Source of the DNA: CAVYGN01 sp963796325
GTDB taxonomy: Bacteria; Spirochaetota; Brevinematia; Brevinematales; JAOACQ01
Length of the DNA: 64,000 nucleotides
Assembly: GCA_963796325.1 (NCBI GenBank)
Contig: CAWCLF010000001.1
Coordinates: 1-64,000, forward strand
Reading direction: 5' to 3'
The notes beneath the pieces were generated by a model. The model was not told the origin of the DNA, ran no database searches, and saw only the letters and a program-made list of their open reading frames with translations. Below, one piece after another: positions 44,516 to 51,732 of this stretch. Both the position numbers and the translations under genes were made by a program. Positions within the stretch are counted from its first letter, which is position 1, and every line of letters begins with the position of its first letter.

Positions 44516-45280
44516 TCAGGTCAAAGATTTTAACTCATTTTTCTTGATAAAATTATTCAACCTATAACTATTTCCATCTTCTATGCTGATCTTAACTGCA
44601 CCATCAATGAGCCTGTCTATGGCAGCGCTCCCCATTAATGGGTTAGAAAAGACAGCGGGCCATTCGGAGATATCACGATTGCTTGTGATAATCATTGAAG
44701 TTTTTGAATATCTCCCGCAAATAACCTCATAGAGATCTTCCTGTTGCTGTTGATTTAAACTCTGAAGACCGAAATCATCAAGAATGAGAAGGTCGATCCG
44801 GCATAAATTTTTCAGCCTCAATGGATATCTTCCATCACCCCTGGCTGAGTTAAGAGACCTGAGAAGTAAAAGTGTGTTAATAAAAAGGACCTCAAAGCCT
44901 CTCCTAATGGCTTCATGTCCGATTGCCTGGGCCAGGCATGTTTTACCTACGCCTGAGGGGCCTAAAAAGAAGATGTTTTCATGCTTTTTCAGAAAATTAC
45001 AGGTCGCAAGTTCTTTGATAAGAGGTTCCCTTATCTGAGAATTAAACCCGAAGTCGAAGTTTTCCAGGGTGCAACCATAATCGAGCCCGCTCCTTTTTAA
45101 ACGGATGCTCAGAACCTTGTGATCCCTGCGCTCCAGTTCCTCAAGCAGTAAATTGAGAAGAAAATCGGTATAAGATATCTTCTCGTTCAGTGCCTTCTGG
45201 ACATGATAATCGAGGGTTTCAAGTATACCTGAGAGCTTTAATCTCTTTAACTGAGGCTTTAACTGTGCCAAATCATTCAT
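44516..45280 (-). CDS. istB: IS21 helper ATPase IstB
   Basis: AAA+ ATPase of 254 residues that helps the transposase choose its target. It has Walker A LGPSGVGKTCLAQAIG (about 106-121), Walker B LLILDDFG (about 164-171) and the sensor IITSNRD (near 196). The frame opens at 45295, but that ATG is part of ATGGAGG, the ribosome-binding site; ATG 45280 is the likely start. It follows istA by 25 bp. Confidence 0.93.
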   Translation of the reverse strand: MNDLAQLKPQLKRLKLSGILETLDYHVQKALNEKISYTDFLLNLLLEELERRDHKVLSIRLKRSGLDYGCTLENFDFGFNSQIREPLIKELATCNFLKKHENIFFLGPSGVGKTCLAQAIGHEAIRRGFEVLFINTLLLLRSLNSARGDGRYPLRLKNLCRIDLLILDDFGLQSLNQQQQEDLYEVICGRYSKTSMIITSNRDISEWPAVFSNPLMGSAAIDRLIDGAVKISIEDGNSYRLNNFIKKNELKSLT

Positions 45281-45305
45281 AATATATTCCTCCATTTACT
45301 GCAAT

Positions 45306-46856
45306 TCAATAATTGAAGTAGCTGTCATCCCTGGCAAACTTGAAAGGGAGATGATTTACCATGGTTGTTTCATCAGTATTGCAGGACTCCCTGTCCAGTT
45401 TCTTTTCAAGAATGCTTTTTACGCTCATATAGACCGGAGTATCGTAATATATGGCCCTCCTGCAGGCGGCTTCGAGCCTTTCCCTGGAATATTTATTAGA
45501 AAGAAAGAGAAGCCCCCTGACAGGGCGTAATCCGTCGATATTCTTTCGTGAGAATATCAGTTCCGCCACTTCAAGCGTCGATTTGCCGATGCTCCCGGCC
45601 CAGGCGAGGAGGGACTCCTTTGTCATGGACAGGTATTCCTCCTTGTATGGCGGAGCATGCAGCTTGTTTCGTTTGTATTCCCATTTTTTCTGCGCTCTTG
45701 TATGGCTTGATATCAAATCGTGCCCGTAAAACACTTTCACAGAGCTTGAATTGGCGCACACCATTACTTTCTCACCAATATACCTGTAAGGGACGCTATA
45801 GTAAGCGCAATCGTACTGAACCATCCATTCAGCCCGGACAGTGCATTCTTTCCAGTCGGTCATATCCCAATCTTCAAGAGGAAGCTTTGATAGGGTCTTC
45901 GATTCTTCGATAAACAACTCACAAGGCGACATTCCGACGCCTTTGATTATCCTGATATCCGCAGTATCCTTGTCCCAATTGTTCAGGGCTTCTTCCAGAT
46001 CGGTTAACAAAGGAATAGTTCGGCCTTTCTGCTTCTGTTTTTCAACGAAATACGGCCAGAAATTGTTAATGATATATTTAATATCGTTTTCCACTCCCCC
46101 TTTGTGCTGTGGTGTTGCGGGAAGGCAGGGACTGATGAGAAAATCATAGTGCCTGGCCAGTTCCTGATACGATCTGTTGATGATCGGATCATAAAATGCG
46201 GCTTTTACAACTGCGGATTTAAGGTTATCCGGGACAATTTTCTTTGGAACACCTCCAAAATGATGAAAAGCCCTTATATGGCACTTGAAAAACGTCCCGC
46301 TTTTCTGGTCGTATACTGTCTCACGATATGCCTTTCGGGATTTGCGAAGCCTGCCTGAAAATACCCAGGCTTTCCTGTTACGGCATTGGAAGGGATCATA
46401 AACAAGTCCGAGGTATCCGAAATCTACTTCCATCACTCCATCTTCATGCGGACGGATCATTACAGAAACCGGTTCTCTTGGAAAATTCCTGTGAATGTAC
46501 CGCCTGACGGTTGCCTCGGAAATACCTTTGCAGTCTTCATGTTCTGTTACAAGTTTATGAATAATCACAAAGCTTTTTTCCTCTTCTCTGTACCTTTTTA
46601 GATCGCTTTGATGATTATCCAGAATATGAGGCTTTAATTCGGACTTTCCCGGTTCGTTGTAAGCTTTGTCCATTTCGCTTTCTGATGGCAGCGTCACCGA
46701 TGGTTTGAGCCATCCCTTTTCGGCGCTTATTTCTTTAACTTTTCGAATAACTTTACGATGATTCCCGGTCTCTTTACAGATATTTCTAATAGATTCGCCT
46801 TTCTTTAAACGAATTAGAATTTCGATTAATTGCGTCATGGATTTTATCCTCGGCAT
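45306..46856 (-). CDS. istA: IS21 transposase IstA
   Basis: DDE transposase of 516 residues. The N-terminal helix-turn-helix (KKGESIRNICKETGNHRKVIRKV, about 18-40) is followed by the rve core with Asp in MEVDFG (near 140), Asp in VPDNLKSAV (near 200) and Glu in GGVENDIKY (near 245), and a C-terminal Mu-type beta-barrel region (AHTRAQKKWE-like, near 380). GGGAGGG precedes the ATG. The frame is intact, so the element may be active. Confidence 0.93.
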   Translation of the reverse strand: MPRIKSMTQLIEILIRLKKGESIRNICKETGNHRKVIRKVKEISAEKGWLKPSVTLPSESEMDKAYNEPGKSELKPHILDNHQSDLKRYREEEKSFVIIHKLVTEHEDCKGISEATVRRYIHRNFPREPVSVMIRPHEDGVMEVDFGYLGLVYDPFQCRNRKAWVFSGRLRKSRKAYRETVYDQKSGTFFKCHIRAFHHFGGVPKKIVPDNLKSAVVKAAFYDPIINRSYQELARHYDFLISPCLPATPQHKGGVENDIKYIINNFWPYFVEKQKQKGRTIPLLTDLEEALNNWDKDTADIRIIKGVGMSPCELFIEESKTLSKLPLEDWDMTDWKECTVRAEWMVQYDCAYYSVPYRYIGEKVMVCANSSSVKVFYGHDLISSHTRAQKKWEYKRNKLHAPPYKEEYLSMTKESLLAWAGSIGKSTLEVAELIFSRKNIDGLRPVRGLLFLSNKYSRERLEAACRRAIYYDTPVYMSVKSILEKKLDRESCNTDETTMVNHLPFKFARDDSYFNY

Positions 46857-46998
46857 TTATTACCCTCCCAATGCGGTTTCTTTTATTTTACCACATCAGG
46901 GTGGGTCACTAAAATTGCCGGGGGGTGGGACACTTAAAATGACGATGGGTGGGTCATTATTTTTGCCGATGGTGGGTCACTACGGGTGCCGGATTGCA

Positions 46999-47003
46999 CC
47001 TAT
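46999..47003. repeat. IS21 target-site duplication, right copy
   Basis: CCTAT, matching 44425-44429. The next bases continue the original gene end (CCTGGCCTG, then TAA at 47014-47016). Confidence 0.85.
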
Positions 47004-47123
47004 CCCTGGCCTGTAACTATGAACTGCCTTCATTCGCTCAAAACTTATCGTCAGCCTGAGATGGTTGGCGTAATAAAAAACAGCCTTAAGCGATTTTATG
47101 GCATTAGTGCTCATGCTAAATTC

Positions 47124-47324
47124 CTAAAAAACGTCGCGCTCGTTCCGGAGGAACATTATAAAGTCATGATTTTTCGCCGTGTCGGTCACGATCGTTTTGT
47201 CCGTCATTTTCACTAGAATCGACTTTTTCCAGCGGCTGACCCGCTCCCCGTCCTCGCCGGAGGAATCGTACAATATTTCACTGTCCTCAAGGGACAATCC
47301 TATTAATTCCCCGGAGCCGATCAT
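47124..47324 (-). CDS. small orphan protein
   Basis: A 66-residue acidic protein (ELIGLSLEDSEILYDSSGEDGE in the front part, then KSILVKMTDKTIVTDTAKNHDF). No family is recognised. Its ATG overlaps the stop region of the gene upstream (TAAATG), which argues for a real translated pair. It ends about 100 bp from the tail of the former DUF2254-like gene. Confidence 0.35.
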   Translation of the reverse strand: MIGSGELIGLSLEDSEILYDSSGEDGERVSRWKKSILVKMTDKTIVTDTAKNHDFIMFLRNERDVF

Positions 47325-47567
47325 TTATTTTATCCGGGCTTTCCAGTTGAAGCCGCCGGTTTTACCAACATTGTAGTGATTTTCAGATTTTTTGTCAATA
47401 TCGCCCGGTTTGTTCCCGGCCCGGTTCGTGGCGGTCCCTGTGGGGCCTTCCGTCAGGCCCTGCCTTAGCAATTGGTCAACCTTGGTTTCTATACGACCTA
47501 ATATCGCGGCGTTTTGAAGGACGGTCCTGTCGCCGAGGGCTTTATACATGCTGCCGGGACGGACCAT
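47325..47567 (-). CDS. small orphan protein with coiled-coil segment
   Basis: An 80-residue protein with a short amphipathic helix (LQNAAILGRIETKVDQLLRQ, about 18-37) and a Gly/Thr/Asn-rich C-terminal half. No family is recognised. AAAGGAAG lies about 14 bp ahead of the ATG, a weak ribosome-binding site. It seems to form a two-gene unit with the 66-residue gene next to it. More G+C-rich than the AT-rich genes to its right. Confidence 0.35.
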   Translation of the reverse strand: MVRPGSMYKALGDRTVLQNAAILGRIETKVDQLLRQGLTEGPTGTATNRAGNKPGDIDKKSENHYNVGKTGGFNWKARIK

Positions 47568-47657
47568 GAGTAATTCTTATCTTCCTTTAGTTATTGCTGA
47601 TTTTCCGACGTTAATTAATACCTGTCAAAATACGCCATTTTGTACAAATAAACCAAT

Positions 47658-48038
47658 TCATATTATTAAAGGAGTATCTGGTTTAATGTTTAGTTTCTGA
47701 TATCCAAAGGGAATTATAACTAAAGCAATAACCATAGAAATTATTATTGAGTTAATATTTATTTTATTGAGGGAGAAAGTCATTGGGTCGGATTGATTAA
47801 ATATAGAGCTAAAAAGGACCCCAACTACCGAACTTACATACAAAAATATTTGCTCATAAAAAGGCATCGCTGTTGCACTTCCTTTACCGCTTGGTATATT
47901 TCGACTTTTTTCAGTAAATTTCATTCGAGCCCCTGTCGTTGGACTCCTTCCATATATTAGGGGGGGATTAATTTTAGGTAATGCATTTTTTTTAAAATCT
48001 TTGTTAAGATCAAAATAACTAAGAATATTTTTAAACAT
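47658..48038 (-). CDS. two-helix membrane protein downstream of TIR gene
   Basis: A 126-residue protein: a basic, hydrophilic N-terminal 60 residues, then two membrane segments (FYEQIFLYVSSVVGVLFSSIF, about 60-80, and IIISMVIALVIIPFGY, about 97-112). No family is recognised. The base composition is AT-rich like the TIR gene 145 bp upstream on the same strand. GGAGGGAAG precedes the ATG. The pair could be an immune module in which the TIR enzyme signals or damages and the membrane protein acts as effector, but this is inferred from order alone. Confidence 0.5.
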   Translation of the reverse strand: MFKNILSYFDLNKDFKKNALPKINPPLIYGRSPTTGARMKFTEKSRNIPSGKGSATAMPFYEQIFLYVSSVVGVLFSSIFNQSDPMTFSLNKININSIIISMVIALVIIPFGYQKLNIKPDTPLII

Positions 48039-48069
48039 TTCTTCCCTCCTTCAAAGCCTTCCGGCGACG

Positions 48070-48123
48070 GCCTTGATTTTTAAAAGTATATTTTACAGTC
48101 AGGGAATAATCAAGGCTTTTTTT
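48070..48123. repeat. inverted repeat between the TIR and membrane-protein genes
   Basis: GCCTTGATT (48070-48078) pairs with AATCAAGGC (48108-48116) around a 29-base loop, followed on the plus strand by seven T (48117-48123). As a terminator it would point the wrong way for both genes; on the minus strand it could be a regulator site ahead of the membrane-protein gene. Confidence 0.45.
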
Positions 48124-48183
48124 GTATAAAATATAGTAGGATTATCAAAATCTATAACGGAAAGATAAAAGAAAAAGCAAAGT

Positions 48184-49038
48184 TTATTTTTTGCTTAGAA
48201 ATATTTCAATCGCTTTAGCAAGATTATCATAAATTTGTTCTCTACCACTTTCTTGAAGTTTAATTAAAGGTTTTTCAGGGTCGTTAATAGCTTGAAATTG
48301 ATTAAGATTTTTATCTCTGGAAAATCTACATGGTTTTAAAATTATGGAAATTATACGTGTCCCATTTTCTTCAGCACTATTTAATAATGGCGGCAGTTCA
48401 TTTTTAACAATAAAATCGGAGGCTAAGTAATCAGCACTTATTAATAAAATAGCGACATTGGCTTTTTTTAAGGATTTTTCAACTTCTGTTTTCCATTTGT
48501 CCCCTGGCATTATTCGTGTATCTACCCATAGATCAATAAGACCATTCGCTTCTATTGGTTTTAAATGAGTTAAAATCCTATTAAAATAATCTTTATCTTT
48601 ATGTGAATAACTAATAAATACTTTGTTTAATAGCTCCGAATGTTTTTGTTGTTCTGAAAAAGAAAATTTTATTGGTTCGGAAATAGCTATTTCTATTTGT
48701 TTTGTTAATCTTAGAACACAATCATCAATATCATTTAAATTATATATAAATAGTTTATACCGAGTTAAACTAGCTGGTATTCTAATCCCGTTTTCCGCAA
48801 TTAAAATTATAGGTTTTTTATTTGTATTTGCAAAATTGACCTCCGAGACTAAGTTTTCTGAAGCGTTGGATATATCAGCAATAATGATGTCGGCTTTTGT
48901 TATTTCATATTCAACAGAAGTATTTCCATCTTCAAATATAAAATTACATCCTGTATTTAATACCGCTTTAAGAACTACTCCTTTTATATCTTCACAACCT
49001 TTTTCATAAGGTTGGATAAAATAAATATTTTTTTCCAT
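48184..49038 (-). CDS. TIR-domain protein with nucleoside-deoxyribosyltransferase-like N-terminus
   Basis: A 284-residue protein of two domains. Residues 1-115 look like the NDT/SLOG-type fold seen in immune proteins (ADIIIADIS, 49-57; SENLVSEVNFA; KKPIILIAENG). Residues 138-280 are a TIR domain: FISYSHKDKDYF (141-152), DLWVDTRIMPGDKW (169-182), NVAILLISADYL (194-205) and the catalytic-position Glu214 in VKNELPPLL. TIR domains of this type often cleave NAD. The composition is AT-rich, unlike the core genes, suggesting transfer. It is followed by the two-helix membrane gene. Likely antiphage function; not tested. Confidence 0.75.
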   Translation of the reverse strand: MEKNIYFIQPYEKGCEDIKGVVLKAVLNTGCNFIFEDGNTSVEYEITKADIIIADISNASENLVSEVNFANTNKKPIILIAENGIRIPASLTRYKLFIYNLNDIDDCVLRLTKQIEIAISEPIKFSFSEQQKHSELLNKVFISYSHKDKDYFNRILTHLKPIEANGLIDLWVDTRIMPGDKWKTEVEKSLKKANVAILLISADYLASDFIVKNELPPLLNSAEENGTRIISIILKPCRFSRDKNLNQFQAINDPEKPLIKLQESGREQIYDNLAKAIEIFLSKK

Positions 49039-49071
49039 ATTATTCCGCCTTTTAGGTTGTTGTTATTATAA

Positions 49072-49203
49072 TTATAACAACCCTTTGTCCTTCATGAAAT
49101 TAAAAATCAGTTCCCTGACTTTTCAGGAGGTAGTGTCGCCGTTTTTCTCGCAGTATTCGTCAAGCCGCGTTTTTAGCGTCAACGGGATGAAGGCCCGGAC
49201 CAT
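49072..49203 (-). pseudogene. ribbon-helix-helix protein gene with in-frame stop
   Basis: Reading the minus strand from ATG 49203 gives a 43-codon frame: VRAFIPLTLKTRLDEYCEKNG, then TTS, an in-frame TGA (49123-49125), then KVRELIFNFMKDKGLL and TAA. Apart from the TGA, this is a typical CopG/ribbon-helix-helix pattern (strand, then helix with xRLDEY, turn, then KVRELI helix). Such proteins are usually antitoxins or small repressors. A GGGGGA element stands ahead of the ATG. With the stop in the second helix it cannot fold. No toxin gene is next to it. Confidence 0.5.
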
Positions 49204-49288
49204 CGCCTCGTTCTTTATTCCCCCGCATTACGAGGAAGCGCTGGAGCCGCCGGCGAAAAAAAGCGGTAAGCGGGCGGGTTGTCCGAGT

Positions 49289-49359
49289 GACTTTTTGCCT
49301 ATTATATTATACATCTTTTATTTATAAAGATTCAATTATCATAATCCAAGCAAAAAGTC
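49289..49359. repeat. 10-bp inverted repeat around an AT-rich core
   Basis: GACTTTTTGC (49289-49298) and GCAAAAAGTC (49350-49359) are perfect complements that enclose 51 bases of very AT-rich DNA. It lies in the gene-free stretch 49204-49458 between the broken ribbon-helix-helix gene and the decayed IS. It may be an old element end or a regulator site; nothing else in the stretch can be supported. Confidence 0.4.
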
Positions 49360-49458
49360 GCGAGTTCCGCCCGCAGCTTTTTTGAGAACATGCCCCTGGC
49401 GAAGTCAGGGGGATACGGCTCAAGCTTCCGAGTATAGCGGGGCCGGTTTTCTTTGCTT

Positions 49459-49488
49459 CACTTTCTTTTGCCGGGTCAAAAGAAAGTG
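49459..49488. repeat. 12-bp palindrome at the insertion point of the second IS
   Basis: CACTTTCTTTTG (49459-49470), CCGGGT, CAAAAGAAAGTG (49477-49488): a perfect 12-bp hairpin. The right arm is part of the IS target duplication (49477-49494), so the element inserted just beside the hairpin. Confidence 0.7.
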
Positions 49489-49494
49489 AAATAT
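49477..49494. repeat. 18-bp target-site duplication, left copy
   Basis: CAAAAGAAAGTGAAATAT, repeated exactly at 50668-50685 on the other side of the decayed IS1202-like element. Confidence 0.85.
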
Positions 49495-50667
49495 GTTGAA
49501 TTTAATTTTAAATGTCCCCTTTCGTTTAAATAGAAATGTCCCCTTTTTAAAATAAACCATTCTGAAAAAGGGATGGTTAAATGGGGATGTTACGAATGTC
49601 GATTGAAGGACAGAAGCGAGCAAAAATCATGGAAATGGTAAAAGCAAAAAAGATCAAACAGAAAGAAGCAGCAGATTTGATTGGCGTATCTTACAGGCAA
49701 GCCAAAAGGATATTCAAAGAATATTGCGATAGAGGAGATGAAGCATTAAACCATGGCTTGATCGGCAAGGCAGGAAACCACCGATTAGATGAAGAAGAAA
49801 GGACAAGAATTATAGACATAGTTCGAAATGATATAAAAAAATGTCAAAACATCGTGCCAGGAGGCAGCGAAAAGAACATTTCGGGGAAATGATCCAGATG
49901 GACGGAAGTCCGCATGATTGGTTTGGAACGAATGAAGAATATTGTCTTATGCATATTGTTGATGACGCAACGAATACGGCTTATGGATTATTTGATACTG
50001 GTGAGACTACAGATATTGCCCTAAGGGCACTTTATGATTGGATTGTGAAATATGGAATTCCACAATCAATTTATACAGATCATGGAAGTGTCTTTAAAGT
50101 TGAGCGAAAACCATACATGGAAGAACAAATGAAAGGGATTGAACCCAGGACAAGATTCGGACAGGTATGTGCTGATTTGGGCATAGAAATGATCTATGCA
50201 AACAGCCCGCAGGGAAAAGGACGTGTTGAAAGAGCCAATGGAATACAACAGGATAGACTGATAAGTGAAATGAGATTTCATGAAATTAAAGGGATAGAAA
50301 TAGCCAACAATTTCCTCAAAAAAGGATATTGGGAAAAGCATAATCTGAAATACTCAAAGCCGTCATTTTCAATAGAAGATTATCACATTGAGCTATTAAA
50401 AGATCAGGATCTGAGAAATCTGATCTGTTACAAAGACTTCAGAAAAGTCAGTCATGATTTTGTTGTAAGGTTGAGTAACAGAATTTTCCAGATATTAAGG
50501 GAACAAAAGATAGATGTAAGGCCTGGCGATGAAGTAATGATAAAAACATGGCTGGATGGATCGGTTCACATATTTAAGAAAGATGTTGAATTAATATACC
50601 ATGAAATATTTGACCAAACTAAGAAACGAATAGCATGAAAAAGGGACATTTTAAAATCCTTGACACG
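49495..50667 (+). mobile_element. decayed IS1202-like insertion sequence
   Basis: A 1173-bp element between exact 18-bp direct repeats. The ends carry inward ATGTCCC motifs (left 49495-49518; right complement near 50643-50666), with a second ATGTCCCC about 25 bp further in on the left, the same design as the intact copy at 32704. It is about 138 bp shorter than that copy because of an internal deletion in the transposase. Transposition in its own right is therefore lost. Confidence 0.85.
49581..50638 (+). pseudogene. broken IS1202-like transposase
   Basis: Two frames make up one transposase. 49581-49892 encodes the helix-turn-helix end (KKIKQKEAADLIGVSYRQAKRIF) and then shifts; 49841-50638 resumes at RRQRKEHFGEMIQMDGSPHDWF and runs to the normal C-terminus (TWLDGSVHIFKKD). 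Compared with the 393-residue transposase at 32755, about 44 residues are missing at the join, the part between the HTH and the first catalytic Asp. The three acidic residues are still present in the second frame (IQMDGS, TDHGSVF, RVERANG). Confidence 0.88.
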
Positions 50668-50685
50668 CAAAAGAAAGTGAAATAT
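50668..50685. repeat. 18-bp target-site duplication, right copy
   Basis: Exact copy of 49477-49494; marks the right edge of the accessory stretch, 50 bp before tRNA-Pro. Confidence 0.85.
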
Positions 50686-50735
50686 TGACATTTGCCGGCA
50701 TCAAAATTAGAATATCCTGCTATTTTCAATGGTTT

Positions 50736-50811
50736 CGGGGTGTAGCGCAGTTTGGTTTAGCGCACTACCTTGGGGTGGTAGGGGCCGTGAGTTCGAATCT
50801 CACCACCCCGA
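50736..50811 (+). tRNA. tRNA-Pro (GGG)
   Basis: A 76-nt cloverleaf: acceptor CGGGGTG/CACCCCG, D arm GCGC/GCGC, anticodon stem CTACC/GGTAG with loop TTGGGGT (anticodon GGG, reading CCC and CCU), T arm GTGAG TTCGAAT CTCAC, discriminator A. CCA is not encoded. It stands at the right edge of the mobile-element stretch. No second copy of its 3' end was seen to the left, so an attachment site role is not shown. Confidence 0.93.
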
Positions 50812-50815
50812 ATGG

Positions 50816-50861
50816 ACGGGTTTGTCTTTCAGGCGTAATGCCTCCGGACAGCCCGTTTTTT
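50816..50861 (+). terminator. intrinsic terminator after tRNA-Pro
   Basis: ACGGG (50816-50820) pairs with CCCGT (50852-50856), with TGTC/GACA and AGGC/GCCT pairing inside, and six T follow (50856-50861). It ends the tRNA transcript 15 bp before argB, so argB depends on read-through or a promoter hidden in this stretch. Confidence 0.7.
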
Positions 50862-50876
50862 ATATAGGAGACAATT

Positions 50877-51728
50877 ATGGAAAAGTTTATCGGCAATGCA
50901 AGGGTGATTATTGAAGCGCTGCCTTATATCAAGGAATTTTACAGCAAGACGATCGTCATAAAATACGGCGGCAATGCCATGGAAGATCCGCAGCTTAAAA
51001 AAAATGTCATCCAGGACATCGTTTTATTGAAATATGTCGGCATGAACATCATTTTAATCCATGGAGGCGGCCCCCATATCACCTCCTTTATGGAAAAACT
51101 TGGCAAGGAAGCCGTATTTATAGAGGGTCACCGTGTAACTGACGGCGAAACGATGGAAATAACGGAAATGGTTTTAAGCGGTCTGATCAATAAGGAAATA
51201 ACGGCCCTTATCAATTCAAGCGGCGGAAAAGCGGCAGGCATTTCGGGCAGGGATGGAAACCTGATAATTGCCGAAAAAAAGGGGGAACGCTTAGGTCATG
51301 TCGGCGTAATTGTCAGGGTAAACCCGGAACTCCTGTTTACATTGACCGGAAGCGGCTATATACCGGTGGTTTCTCCCGTCGCTATAGGCAATTCAGGCGA
51401 AGCGTACAATGTAAACGCCGATACGGCCGCGGGTGAAATAGCCCTGAGCGTTAAAGCGTCGAAACTTATTTATATGACGGATATCCGGGGTATATACAGG
51501 GACCCGGACGACGATATGACATTCATCCCTTCCATCGATCAAAAAGGAATTTCAAAATTGATAAAAGAAGGCGTCATAACCAGGGGAATGCTGCCTAAAG
51601 TCGAATCGGCGATAAAAGCAGTCAATAACGGGATCGGGAAAGTTCATATAATAGACGGGACTGTCGAACATTCCCTTATACTCGAACTCCTGACCAGCGC
51701 GGGGATCGGAACCGAAATAACAAAATAA
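50877..51728 (+). CDS. argB: N-acetylglutamate kinase
   Basis: Second enzyme of arginine synthesis, 283 residues, amino-acid-kinase fold. It has KTIVIKYGGNAM (about 24-35), ILIHGGGPHIT (near 60), EGHRVTDGETMEI (near 82) and YMTDIRGIYRDPDDD (near 200-214). The N-terminal helix preceding the kinase domain, present here (KFIGNARVIIEALPYIKEF), is typical of arginine-sensitive forms, so feedback inhibition is likely. No other arg gene is in the window. Confidence 0.95.
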   Translation: MEKFIGNARVIIEALPYIKEFYSKTIVIKYGGNAMEDPQLKKNVIQDIVLLKYVGMNIILIHGGGPHITSFMEKLGKEAVFIEGHRVTDGETMEITEMVLSGLINKEITALINSSGGKAAGISGRDGNLIIAEKKGERLGHVGVIVRVNPELLFTLTGSGYIPVVSPVAIGNSGEAYNVNADTAAGEIALSVKASKLIYMTDIRGIYRDPDDDMTFIPSIDQKGISKLIKEGVITRGMLPKVESAIKAVNNGIGKVHIIDGTVEHSLILELLTSAGIGTEITK

Positions 51729-51732
51729 AAGC

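Larger units (their letters stand above)
44430..46998 (-). mobile_element. IS21-family insertion sequence
   Basis: A 2.57-kb element with 5'-TGC...GCA-3' ends. The left end (from 44430) and the reverse complement of the right end (to 46998) share TGC, TCCGGCA, TAGTGACCCA, TCGGCA and TGACCCACC blocks over about 50 bp, and TGACCCA/TGGGTCA-type units recur in each end, as transposase-binding repeats do in IS21. It is flanked by CCTAT on both sides. It carries istA and istB in the usual order on the minus strand. Confidence 0.92.

Noticed and set aside
46986..47216. 76-residue plus-strand frame at the right end of IS21
   Set aside because: It starts inside the IS end and runs across the target duplication, so it did not exist before the insertion; no family resemblance.
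48184..49038. Thoeris system
   Set aside because: A TIR protein is present, but no ThsA-like SIR2/SLOG partner gene is nearby, so the name is not justified.
49123..49125. Selenocysteine recoding of the TGA in the ribbon-helix-helix frame
   Set aside because: No suitable hairpin directly downstream was seen and the position is not a redox site; simple inactivation is more likely.
49085..49327. 80-residue plus-strand frame
   Set aside because: Shadow of the broken ribbon-helix-helix gene on the other strand; the minus reading gives a recognisable fold.
44430..50685. Prophage or integrative element
   Set aside because: No integrase, no structural phage genes and no att repeats; only two kinds of IS and a few small genes.
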